Translations under genes and position numbers: made by a program
Assembly: GCA_002005505.1 (NCBI GenBank)
Contig: MVGU01000919.1
Location: forward strand, 60,001 to 102,500
DNA length: 42,500 bases
Reading direction: 5' to 3'
Origin: Botryococcus braunii
Taxonomy: Eukaryota > Chlorophyta > Trebouxiophyceae
In this document: piece by piece, positions 32,639 to 42,500 of the stretch
Position numbering within the stretch: the first letter of the stretch is position 1
Layout of the letters: every line of letters begins with the position of its first letter
The notes under the pieces: model-generated
Seen by the model: the letters and a program-made list of their open reading frames with translations, nothing else
What the model was told of the DNA's origin: nothing
The model's database searches: none

Positions 32639-33795
32639 ATGCCGCCAGATGCAGCCGAGCAAGCTTTGGTGACCTTCGATCTGCTCCAAACCCAGGTCCT
32701 CCAATCCATTGTCACAGCTGGTGGCGGTGGTTTTGGCCCTTTGCAGCAAACCCTGGCTGGAATGCCCATTGCCTAAGGGGGTCTGGGCATCACTAAGGCC
32801 ACTTCCCTTCTGCCCTGTGCCTATCCTGTCTCCGTCACGCAGACAGCCCCCCTTCTGGACCGTCTTCTCGGGACATCCACTGCCCCTCTTGTCCCCGCTG
32901 CCCAAGCTGCCAAGCCTGACTACGGCGCCCTTGTTCCAGATTTCGATGCGGCGCTCTTTGAGGATCCGGATTTTGTCCGCAGCATAGTGCAAGCCCGGCT
33001 GTCCAAACCCTTGTATCAGCGCGCATAAACGGAGGTTTTTGATGATCCTGCTCGCTCGGATTGCGACCGTGTTGTGCTCCAATCTCTCACATAGCCGGGA
33101 GCGTCTGATTGGCTGCTTGCTCTCCTCCAAGTTCCCCACTTGCAGCAAGCAATGCCCCCTGAGTCGTTCCACTGCCACCTTCAATAACAGCTCTTGATCC
33201 CCATCTTCCAGCATGGCTCCCAATGCCCGTGCTGCTTGAGGGAGTTGGATGTCTGGGGCGACCATGCTGTCCACTGCACCTCGGGGGGATGTGGCAATTG
33301 TCGGCTGCCATTACTCCGTTCGTAACGGCCTCGACGCAGTCCTTACCTCTGCTCGTCAGCGCGTCACCCGGGAACCCGCCTTCCCCACCCCTGTCCTTGT
33401 CCCTGGCCAGGAGCGCCTTCGCGCAGACCTCCGCCTCCACACGTGGTAGGAGGGTCGCGATCTCTAAATCGACATCGCGGGCTCGTCACCACTCACCGTG
33501 GCCATCATGCAGCACTTTGTGCCAGGTGGGGCTGCTGCGCTCGCGCCGTTCAAGACAAGCAAACCCGCTATGCTGTCTTGTTGCGTCAGCAGGCGCCTGT
33601 GGCTTTCCAAGCCTTCTCTTTTGAACGTTTGGAGGGTTGCATGCTGAGGCGCTGGCCTTGTTGCAGAGGCTCCAGGGACTTTTGAACCAAGCCATCATTG
33701 CTCAAGAAGATGTGGAGGGATATTTTGTCATTCGTCAGGTCAGTTTCATCATTGCGGCGGCTGTGGGTCGCCAGCTGGCCGCTCGCCGGGTGTGA
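32639..33795 (+). pseudogene. Non-LTR retrotransposon ORF2 C-terminal part (decayed)
   Basis: Pieced across stops and frameshifts, the plus strand reads like the end of a LINE-type reverse transcriptase protein: PIA*GGLGITKATSLLPCAY (32770s), then a degenerate middle, then SQCPCCLRELDVWGDHAVHC (zinc-knuckle CPxC..LD..GDHAxxC, about 33213-33275). It continues with VRNGLDAVLTSARQRVTREP in a shifted frame, and ends with VSFIIAAAVGRQLAARRV and a stop at 33793-33795. At least four stops and two frameshifts occur. The 261-codon frame on the opposite strand (33274-32489) is its shadow. Confidence 0.7.
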
Positions 33796-33946
33796 CTCAT
33801 AGCTTGAAACATTGGGGGTTGGGTCCTTGAACATTGGGCTGGTCTTTTTTACTCCACTCTTGTAACGAAGAAGTTGTTACATCGGTCCATCTGTCCAGCC
33901 CCTACTGCATGATGAGATGGTCACAACACACTTGCTAGCCTAAACA

Positions 33947-34303
33947 AAGAAAAACGGGTCACGCGAGGTATAGCGAATTAGGCCATCCAAGAAGATACCA
34001 AACGGAGTAGGACTATTAGGGGACCCCTGGGGAATACCGACCCGATGTTTCACGAGCGCCCCTGATGTAAAGGGGGCAACATTCCTTCGCAAGGTCATGA
34101 AGACGCTGTACACCATGCTCGTCACTTTCAGGAACTTCTTGCACAAGGCTGCTGCAATTCATGACCATAGCGTAACATTTCTTACCTAAAGTTTTGCAAC
34201 GTTCTAAATCTTCTGCAAGACTTGTCTGTACAGGATCCGATGAGGCGTCAGTGTCTGCCACATCGAAACCCTGCAACCCCGTGTACGTGGTAAAGTGCTG
34301 CAT
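33947..34303 (-). pseudogene. Non-LTR reverse transcriptase palm fragment
   Basis: The minus strand reads HRVGIPQGSPNSPTPFGIFL followed by DGLIRY, the conserved RT block with the [VI]xQGxPxSPxxF signature, preceded by VYSVFMTLRRNVAPF. The fragment has no catalytic YxDD and is cut at 33947. It is opposite in orientation to the fragment ending at 33795. In related proteins this block lies N-terminal to the part seen at 32.6-33.8 kb. Confidence 0.7.
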
Positions 34304-35350
34304 CCACAGTTAAAGCAATGTTCTGGTTCAACAGAACGTAAGTACGTACTGTTGAAATTAGACAATAAGACATAGATGGCCTACAAAACATAATTACAAA
34401 CGTATCACAGGTGTCGAGACTGTCGGCAATGGAGGCCTCCTCCCAGGAACCATTTTAAGTCGGATTGGCGTCACGCACACGTACCGAATACGGGACGCCT
34501 GTTTTTTCATTAGGTTTACATTAACCCATGATTGCATCAATGTCAGAATGCAGGTTTTAACCCTTGATTACTTCCCCAACATTTGAACCACACGCTCGTT
34601 TGTATGTGAAGAACATTGCTGCACAGTCACGACGATGATAAGGATTTGCATGCAGATTGGAATTGCATAGATGTCCTTAGAAGAGAAGTGAATATATCAG
34701 TCTCCTTGAAAGGTGTTTGAGAGGGAGTGTGAGGAGCATAGTTATGGTGTAATACTGACACGATGGCATAAGCGGTCGATAGCTATCCAGGATATACAGT
34801 TTTATAACAAACATTATGCAGATGCATTCAGGCAATTTTGGATAAACCACCAACTAGCCCGTGCTTGCCGCAGCTCGCCCCCTACAATTACATCTAAGCA
34901 CCGCTTCCGGTGTACAAATTTCCGACCTGTTTCAAAGAGTTAACCTTTCAGCTGAACGCTCAGCCGTTAACGGGAGTAGGATCGTTCTTGCTAAGCGTTC
35001 ACCACAAATAGTGCGCAATCTTTTCTTGCTATTGATGTATCTTCCATCACAGTTCCCCGCTTGCCATGAAAGTGTTTGCGTGCGCAAGATTATTACGCAT
35101 ACGCATTTTTGCAAGGACGCTGCAAGTCAAACAATTACAGCGTAGTCGTTCAAAAAGGTAAGCTGAAGCTTGCAAAATCAAGTATTGACAAAACCTAACC
35201 TTTTAGCCAGTCAACGTTGATCTTGTCAACGTCTTGAATGCTTGTGCTGACTTTCCTATCAATCTCTCAAACGACGCTTTCGACATTCAAAATCAACATG
35301 GATCACGAACATTGATGATTTTCAAGTCATTGTATCGACAGAAGTAATGT
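34304..35350. other. Stretch without recognisable features
   Basis: A/T-richer than the surroundings, only short open frames, no domain, repeat or RNA signature that I can support. Confidence 0.5.
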
Positions 35351-35370
35351 CTTCTCTGTGCATTGGCAGG

Positions 35371-35690
35371 TAGTAAGGACACACGACCTGGGAGAGACCG
35401 TCATACGTGTCATGCAGTACCGCCACACATGTGACTTGGATGGCGCACCTCTAAGGCCACGTTGGCAACTTCTGGTGGATTGTCCGTCATGCCACTCTCA
35501 GCTGCCTCCTGTAGCCTTTTCAAGGCACGTCCCATATGTCTCGCATTATCAAGGACCGTACGGTAAAAGTAAGCTTATCACGTTTTCTTCGAGCGGAGGG
35601 GAAGCAAAGATCGCCGTGTCGTCTTCCCCCGGACCAAGGCTGCTCGAAGCAGATATTGCTGCTGCAGGGGTGACAGTGGGAATCCTTTGA
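35371..35690 (+). CDS. Possible exon of an unrecognised gene with a CxxC motif
   Basis: After a GTGCATTGGCAG acceptor-like site the frame reads VRTHDLGETVIRVMQ, then WQLLVDCPSCHSQLPP and RHVPYVSHYQGPYG, with a possible GTAAAA donor near 35569, or on to a stop at 35690. CPxC-x6-7-P...H resembles half of a C2HC zinc finger, but the last cysteine is missing. No start codon or partner exons could be assigned. A further plausible coding stretch lies at 36140-36350. Function unknown. Confidence 0.3.
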
Positions 35691-35789
35691 AATTTTTCAG
35701 CTTCTTTACTACCTTCAGTCGGTAGGGTCGGTGAAGGAGAATCCAGGGTATGAGTTGCTTGCATTCATTTTCTCCACAGTCAGGATATT

Positions 35790-35819
35790 CGTTTATGCTA
35801 CTGATCAGTAGCATAAACG
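35790..35819. repeat. Perfect 30-bp palindrome
   Basis: CGTTTATGCTACTGA is followed directly by its exact reverse complement, with no spacer. It stands 11 bp before the C/CT tract. No function assigned. Confidence 0.95.
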
Positions 35820-35829
35820 GTCTAACAAA

Positions 35830-36132
<303 letters not shown>

Positions 36133-37093
36133 AAATCTCTGTACATGAGCAGTGCCCAGCTCATGTGCAATTGACATCCGTGCGGTCTGTTATCTACACG
36201 TTCTTTGCTGCTGGTTTGCCTGTTAAGGTCAGTTCTGACCATGACATTCTGGCAGCCAATAACAACGTTGTTTCGATTTCTGTCTGGCACGGGCTGTTGG
36301 AAGAGGGGATTGTTCCAACCGAAGCAGGTACTCTGTATGAAACGCTTGACAAAACCTGTCTCTGCATATGCCACTGTTCAAGGGTGATGAGTTTATCTTG
36401 AGCATCAGGGCAGACCAGTGTTGGCAGTTTTGATCACTCTCATCCACACTCAATTTTCGTGATGAACATAGAACCCGCATGTCCTAATCTGGACTCAAAA
36501 CCACGCACCCAATTACACCACATGTGATAATTTAGAAAATGTGTTGACGTGATACCCCTATTATTTCAGAGCCTGATTTGATTCGGGATACGCATGTGAT
36601 CTGAGACTATGAGACCTCAGCCTTAATCATCACGTCAGTGGAGGTCAAAGTAGTAGCCCTCAGTATCAGCTATAAATAATTCCGAGCATTTGGCGGCTAC
36701 CAGAGTTGTCATCTTGGAGTGGATCTTAATTACTCGCATGGGTGCAAGCCTACATTTGGACAGCGAAGAGCACACCACAACCTGGAGGTCGGTTTCACTT
36801 TTGGCCAGGAATAATGAGGTTAAACAATTTCTCCTTGGTCCCAAAACAAGTAGTCATTTTCTCAGTCTAGACTGAAACAGGGGCAGGCCGGGCCCGGCTC
36901 GTCTACGTCAGCTCGGTGGTGGCCTCAGGATCACTGTACGGAATTCGTCACGTGACAATGCTCTGGAGCATGTCGCGCTTTCACGGACGTTGTTCCTCAA
37001 GATCCCCAACACCTGTTTAATATCTTCTCCATTAGATGTAAAATTAATAGTTTTCAATTCTTGCGATATTTGTAGAGTGGTTGAAAACCGAGG

Positions 37094-38743
37094 ATGATTA
37101 GAGATGGGATGATCAACCGAACTACAGAACTTGATAGTCGAGCATCCATCAATCCTAATGAAGGGTGCTCCACATTTGTGTCCGATTCAACAGATACATC
37201 CTTAGTAGAAAACCGCGATCCAAACTGTGCCGTGCCACGCCCTCAAAAGGATAGAATAGCCATGGCGGCCGCAGTGCTGAAGAGGCATTACCGGCAAGCC
37301 TTCGACGCAACAGACGAAGCTTTTTCGCGCAAGAAAATTCAGCGTCAAGGGGTATCTGTAAAAGCCTGCAGTTCAGACTGTTGTTCAGAAGCAAGGTGCT
37401 ACCCTCTGGCAAACTCAAAGAGTGGTGCACCCCCTGGGGGGAAAAGGGGGGGGGGGGAGATGTGGGATGGTCCTCAGTGAATTTGTACATGAAGGTGTGG
37501 TAAGAGAAATTTCGCTATGGTTTTGAAAGGTAGACCTCATAGCACTGCCTGGTTCAGCTACCAGTTCAGAGCAGCGCATTCTGTAGAGGGACGTTAAAGA
37601 CAGTTATCATCAGGGAATGTAAGCAGGATGCAGCATCTAATCCAACTGGCTGCAGCAACTCTGACGCTGATGCTTTGGCGCTGGCACAGGGATCCCTCTT
37701 GGTGTATGTTTGGCAGCATGCAAGTCGCTGATCTGGATTGGAGTTCAGTTTTCAGCTCAGCAATCATGCCACGGGCCGCTCCGTTGGCAGGACAAAGCTG
37801 CTTTCAGCTGCCATGTGGAATCACAGTACACATGGTGGAACAGGAGCAGCAGCTAGAAGCGGCCCTGCAAACTCTCAAGGAATCGATGCAGGCACGAGCC
37901 CTCCTTGGATCTACATGTCCGCTTCTACCTTCACCCAGCATTAGATCCCAGACAGACGCTGACATCCTAAAACAACGTTTCAAGGGTCGAAGTGGCCTTG
38001 CACATTGTGTGTGCTGTAGCTCGGGAGTGCATTCCCATCCACCAGCAGGTTCCAGCAGCAGGTTCCGGAATGTTTACTGAGACATCGCGTCTTGCAGGAT
38101 GGGGCTGTAGCGATAGATTTGGAGTGGCGACCGGATTACGGCCGCGGATACTCGAAAGTTGCGCTCATGCAGCTGGCCACCAGCTACCATTGCGTGCTGA
38201 TTCGGATGTGCCGCCTCAGAAAGAAGAGCTTGCCGGGCCTTGCCCAGTTCCTAAGGTGCGATGCTCGAGTCTGGGCTGCGGGGGAGAAGGCCAACTCGCT
38301 AGTCGAAGCATCATGTGAATGTGCCCACCCGTAGGGGGTGGGGGGGGGGGGAGAGAACGTTGAAAATGAGCTACGTGAGTTTGTCCATCTGGAAAAAATG
38401 ATGGAAATGAGCAACGAAAATCTGTCCCCTCCCATACGTCACATTTGGACAAGGCTGGGTCCAGAACCCTGGCACCGTGCATTCATGCAATCAGCGTAAA
38501 GTTGGAAGTTCCAAAAGTCAGTTGGTCTAATATGTGAGGATTAGATGAAATAATTCAAAATGTTGAAGATGAGTAAGTGAGTTTGGGAGGGGATTGGCAT
38601 GCGCAGGGACCCCTCTCTTGTGTTTGTGGGATACTCCTGGTGAGTCTCACCGTCCTAGACGCCTTCTGGGTCGAGTTGAATTCCTCTGTTTAGGTAGCAT
38701 TTCTTGTGACAGCTTTTTGTCCGTTCCAGTCATTATAGCTTGA

Positions 38744-38833
<90 letters not shown>

Positions 38834-39125
38834 ATTTTACAATCAGAGACATTCACGAAAAGAACGGTCGACAAGGAGTGTTTACAGTGAGGGACGTTCA
38901 CAAACAAGACTGTCAAGAAGGAACGTTTACATTAGCATTGAGGATAAGAGGATCGTTTCCATCCGCACTCCCGTGGAATCTGCTTGTTTGGTCCCCTCTA
39001 TGTTGTGGATTGCATTGCTGTGTTCAAATTCGTTGCATTTGTGCCAAGCACAGCCTGGTTTGCTGTCGTGATCGCAGTGCACTGAGTTGCGTTCTGTTGT
39101 TGCTCTCCCTCCCCCCCCCCCCCCC

Positions 39126-39158
<33 letters not shown>

Positions 39159-40731
39159 CAAAGAACAAAAACGAACACCCTTTCAACCGGAGGAGATATG
39201 CACCAAGTTCTCCTCCTCCTCCTTCTCCTCCCCCTCCTCCTCCTTCTCCTCCTCCCCTCCTGCACCCCCGCCCCTCCTCCTCCTCCTCCTCCTGCTGCTG
39301 CTCCTCCGCCTCCTCCTCTTTGTCCTCCTCCACCTCCCCTTCTCATTCCCATCGTCAATCTCCTCCTGTTTCCCCCATTCTGACCCGTGCTCTGCATTGC
39401 CAGGGATGGGGCCGACGAAGACAAGCTCCAACGGACCATGGGGCTGGGCCGGAGGGACTTTGCCAAGTTTATCGACGTGCGGGAGGTGAGCCAGACCCTG
39501 GGCTACCACGGCTACGGGCTGGCAACCCTCGCCGAGCGCATCTTCGGAACTCCTTTTCCAAAGTCCAGAAAGGTGTGCAGCAGGCTTTGCCTGCCCCGCG
39601 GCTTGAAATGGCTCTACCGGTCTCCTATGCAACAGTGAACTCTTAGATGACATAATCTCTCAAAATTTGCATGAAAATCATCCGAATTTGGTTCTCTTCT
39701 TTTTTTCTTTTCTTTTTTTTTTTTTTCTTTTTTTTTTGGTGGGGGGGGGGGGGGCTGGGGGGTTCTGATAGAGAAGTTTGCAAAATGTCTAGCAATGTTT
39801 GCCAAATTCTCGGGGTGTGTGCAGCAGCCTTAACCCACCCCTCGATGATAAAGGGGTTTCGTCCTATTTCACCTTTTTTGCCCTCCCCCCCCCCCGCCCT
39901 TTTTCATTTTTTTGTTTTTAAATTAAATTAATGAAACTCTCAAGTTCTCCGCCCTTCCATTCATCAAATTTCGGTCATCCTTCCCCTGCGCCTTTCTTAA
40001 TACTATTTAAGGCTCTGTTTACTATGTGTTATACCTCAGGGGCTCGTGGGGCGCAGGTCACCATGAGTAATTGGGAGGCCCCGCAGCTGAGCTGGTCTCA
40101 GGTGACGTACGCGGCGCTGGACGCGTTGGTCTGCGGCCACCTGCTGCGGAGCCTGCGGCGCTGGCACAGCTCCCCCTGTGTGTGCCCGGGGTGCCAGCAG
40201 CGGGTGGGGGCCCACCTGGGGGGCTCCGGTTTCGACTGCACCTGCGGGAGGAGCTTCAAGAGCCCCCAGGATCTCCGGAGCCACATGGCCTCCTCGGGTC
40301 ACCCCAGCTCTGTCTTCCCCTGCGCTGCGTGCGGGCGCGTCGTGCGGCTGGCCCACGCAGGTGTGCGGGGAGCGGGTGTGGGGGGAGCCGCGGGTTCGGG
40401 GGAGGAGGGGCGGGAGGAGATTGGGCCGAGACTTGAGGACGGTGGCTGGGGAGACCGGGGCGCTGAGGAGGGCGCCGCAGGGAGCGAGGGAGCGGGAGAG
40501 GGGCAGAGGGTGCTTGCTGGGGGCCCTCAGGGTAGTGTGGAGGGGGGGAAACTGGGAGACCCGGCCGTTGGTCCCGCGACCCCGGACCCCTGCGGGCGTC
40601 GGGCGGGCAGGGGCGGGTGCGAGGCTGGCAGGTCTGAAAGGAAGCCCTGCAGGAAAAAGGAGGGAGCGAAAAAACCGGGAAGAGGGGGAAAATCTGTGCG
40701 CGAGCGGAGCGCCCTTGTGGTGGCAGCATGA
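37094..40731 (+). CDS. WRN-type 3'-5' exonuclease with C-terminal zinc-binding region
   Basis: Secure exons are 38098-38255, 38607-38639 (33-nt microexon), 39404-39572 and from 40057. All phases match. The DEDD nuclease motifs are AIDLEWRPD (Exo I, two catalytic acids), FVGYSWDGADEDKL leading to GYHGYGLATLAERIFG (Exo II region), and TYAALDA (Exo III, Y-x3-D). Cys pairs follow (CPGCQQ, CTCGRSF...HMASSGH, CAACGR), a C2H2-like module. The frame then stays open through a Gly/Glu-rich tail to 40731, though GTGTGC at 40361 could be a donor. Upstream, GITVHMVEQEQQLEAALQTL (37820s) is the usual lead-in; its donor (about 38006 or 38030) and the earlier exons, perhaps including 37094-37345, are unresolved. 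Such enzymes degrade DNA or RNA from the 3' end with two metal ions. A nuclear repair role is family inference. Confidence 0.85.
38742..38831. repeat. (GT)n microsatellite in exonuclease intron
   Basis: A pure GT tract of 90 bp, about 100 bp after the microexon. Confidence 0.98.
39107..39340. repeat. C/A homopolymers and (CTC)n tract in exonuclease intron
   Basis: A C17 run and A30 run (39109-39156) are followed by about 125 bp of CTC/CTT repeats, which may serve as a long polypyrimidine tract for the acceptor at 39403. Confidence 0.95.
39700..39765. repeat. T-rich and G homopolymer cluster in last intron
   Basis: T runs interrupted by C, then a run of about 14 G, within the intron 39573-40056. 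Confidence 0.9.
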
Positions 40732-41079
40732 AGGGGGTGCCGGGCTGGGACCTTGGGGTCTTCGTTCTGTGGTTCCTGTCTGATCTCCCCAGGGAGTCTC
40801 CTTGGGGCCCCATTCTTCCCCATGCTGCGTTGAAAGGCCAGGGGGCGCGTTGTACCATTAACAAAACATATTCTGCCAATGGAACATAGGAGTTTCTGGA
40901 ACACCCACTTTTCCGTGCTTCCTTCAATTCGATTGTTCCGAATTCATTAATAATTCCTTTGATTCATTCATTAGTGGTTAGGAATTAGGTTCAAGGGTTC
41001 CAAAGGAATACTCTCTGGCAAGAACTGTAGGCAGCGTCCTTTTTCTTTCCCCTGCACCACCCGTGATTTCATGGTAGGA

Positions 41080-42060
41080 TGTAGGGCAAGTACACCTGAA
41101 GGGCCGACATGGATTGGACACGGCCCTCCAACAAGGCCATCCGCGCTGTGTTACAGAGTGATGGTGAAGTTGCATCACCTTGTACGAGGTTGGGATGTGG
41201 GGGGAGGGGTGGGATGTTGGGGGGATACACCCGACCCCTTGTGTCTTGGACAGAGACATGGCCACTCGTGATTCTTTTAAAGTTCCTCAAGGTGGTTGCA
41301 GTCGCATCCTCTTGTAGCAACTTGGGATGTAGAGCACCTAAAGCCGAGCGCACTGACTTGTAAACGTGTAGGCCCAAGCGTGATATCAAAGAGTAGTGGT
41401 TGCATTTGCATCGCCTTGCTGCATGTTAGGATTTAGGGCAGTTACGGCTGGGAGCGGTGACTCGGACAAGACATGCCAAAGCGTGGTTTCAAAGAGTGCT
41501 TGTTGCTGTCGCATTGCCTTGTCGCATGCTGGGATGGTGGGCAGTCACAGCTGAGAGCGCTGATTTGGATTGAAGCATTGTCAAGCGAGGGGCACGAGGG
41601 GTCCAGTGCAAGGCTGACGGGTGGAAAACCAAGATTGCTAGTGGGCTCTCAAGAAGGGTGCTGAAGTTGCATTGCCTTGTAGCAGGCCGCGTTGCCTTGT
41701 GGCTGCATTGCCCTGTAGCAGGCCGCATTGCATTATGCTTGCATTGCGTTGTAGCAGGCCGCGTTGCATTGTGCTTGCATTGCGTTGTAGCAGGCCGCAT
41801 TGCATTGTGCTTGCATTGCCCTGTAGCAGGCCGCATTGCATTGTGCTTGCATTGCCTTGTAGCTGGCTGCGTTGCATTGTGCTTGCATTGCGTTGTAACA
41901 GGCCGCGTTTCGTTGTGCTTGCACCTGGCCACCAGCCTGGACGGAAACCTTGGCAGGGTGCTTTCAGCTAAATGGTGCTGAAGCCGCATTGTGTTGTAGC
42001 AGTGCAAGTTGGAGTGTCGTGGTTTGCAGCCTGAGCGCTGACTCTGATGGATGGTAACAG
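41080..42060. repeat. Degenerate repeat of about 115 bp with nested 36-bp array
   Basis: Diverged copies of a block containing GTTGCATTTGCATCGCCTTG, then GCATGYTGGGATGTAGGGCA, and GAGCGCTGACTTGGA recur at about 41160, 41285, 41395, 41505 and 41985. No gene is supported between 40732 and the end of the window. Confidence 0.6.
41667..41922. repeat. 36-bp minisatellite, about 7 copies
   Basis: The unit begins CAGGCCGCATTGCATTGTGC and continues TTGCATTGCGTTGTAG. As 36 is 3 x 12, frames stay open on both strands, giving 12-residue repeats such as QCNAACYNAMQA on the minus strand (41489-42100). The unit looks like an expanded piece of the longer 115-bp repeat. Confidence 0.9.
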
Positions 42061-42251
42061 GGGCTTGGCGCGGCGAATTAGATGCTCTAAAGAAAAGCAT
42101 ATGCCCACTTTTTCACAATGGATGCAAAGGTCGTCTCATGAGTCCCATTTTTTGACAATGGATGCAAAAGTCGTCTGATCAGACGAAGCTGTACAACCCT
42201 TAATTGCCAGGGGGTGTAAGAGACCTTATCTCCTATGAATGCCGCCCCCAA

Positions 42252-42302
42252 CATTGCTGATTTAAAATTAAGAGTGAAGCCTATTCTAACCATTGCTGAT
42301 TT
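42252..42302 (-). mobile_element. Small dispersed element, 27-bp copy C with 12-bp direct repeats
   Basis: Only the terminal 27 bp (42264-42290) of the element seen at 6.12 and 9.57 kb is present. It is bracketed exactly by CATTGCTGATTT (42252-42263 and 42291-42302). This is the pattern of a 5'-truncated insertion with target-site duplication. Confidence 0.7.
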
Positions 42303-42474
42303 GTAAGATGGCCATGACGTGACCTATGACAAAGAGGCCAGCATGCCGCAGACCCACGCAGTGCGAGTGTTGCTGGTCGCCTGACAAATGCTTCGCTTTT
42401 TATTCGCCATGCCGACTCTACTTTGGGCAATGCAGTGTTACTGAGGCAAGCCAATTCTTAGAAGCTTTAAAACA

Positions 42475-42500
42475 GACACACACACACACACACACACACA
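42475..42500. repeat. Start of a (CA)n microsatellite, cut by the window end
   Basis: ACACAC repeat continues to the last base. Confidence 0.9.

Noticed and set aside
32489..33274. 261-codon open frame on the minus strand
   Set aside because: It is antisense to the decayed LINE C-terminal region, whose plus-strand motifs (GGLGITKATSLLPCAY, CPCC..LDVWGDHAVHC) are clear; the minus frame has no recognisable domain.
41489..42100. 203-codon minus-strand frame with 12-residue repeats
   Set aside because: It follows from a 36-bp repeat unit without stops; equally long frames exist on the other strand and there is no supporting signal.

Overview
The window is nuclear DNA of a green plant, most likely a green alga (chlorophyte or early streptophyte); I cannot name the species. 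The evidence is: genes with several short introns (about 80-170 bp) beside introns swollen by microsatellites; a nucleus-encoded, bacterial-type sulfate-binding protein with a transit-peptide-like N-terminus, known from green algae; a plant-like RING-CH protein; TTTAGGG-like telomeric motifs; and decayed Ty3/gypsy and non-LTR retroelements. Simple repeats are extraordinarily dense: at least 20 tracts, many of 80-360 bp.

Layout. 0.6-3.8 kb (+): a long basic, disordered nuclear protein with a C-terminal RAMA-like domain, the module of adenine-methylation-linked proteins. 3.8-8.1 kb: no convincing gene; minisatellites (56-57 bp and 39 bp units), interstitial telomere-like DNA and copies of a small dispersed repeat. 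8.16-18.8 kb: two copies of one gag-pol retroelement, tail to tail, making a large imperfect inverted repeat; the right copy has lost about 2.1 kb, and a 360-bp GA/CT tract lies inside its pol frame. 18.8-20.4 kb: repeats only. 20.45-28.45 kb (-): an 8-kb sulfate-binding-protein gene for which I recovered ten exons with matching phases; one very small exon is still missing. 28.45-30.2 kb: divergent intergenic region with a hairpin. 30.2-31.97 kb (+): RING-CH (MARCH-type) membrane E3 ligase gene, six exons recovered. 32.6-34.3 kb: two decayed non-LTR retrotransposon fragments in opposite orientation. 34.3-37 kb: an uncertain exon, a perfect 30-bp palindrome and a 300-bp CT/GT tract. 37.1-40.7 kb (+): a DEDD-family (WRN-type) 3'-5' exonuclease gene with a 33-nt microexon and a C-terminal Cys/His zinc-binding region. 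41-42.5 kb: nested tandem repeats and a 27-bp copy of the dispersed repeat between 12-bp direct repeats.

The four cellular genes do not form a pathway. The points most worth following are the RAMA protein (possible 6mA reader), the small dispersed element with target-site-like duplications, the inverted retroelement pair, and repeat growth at splice sites and inside coding frames. All gene models come from reading phases and splice signals by eye; no database search was run.
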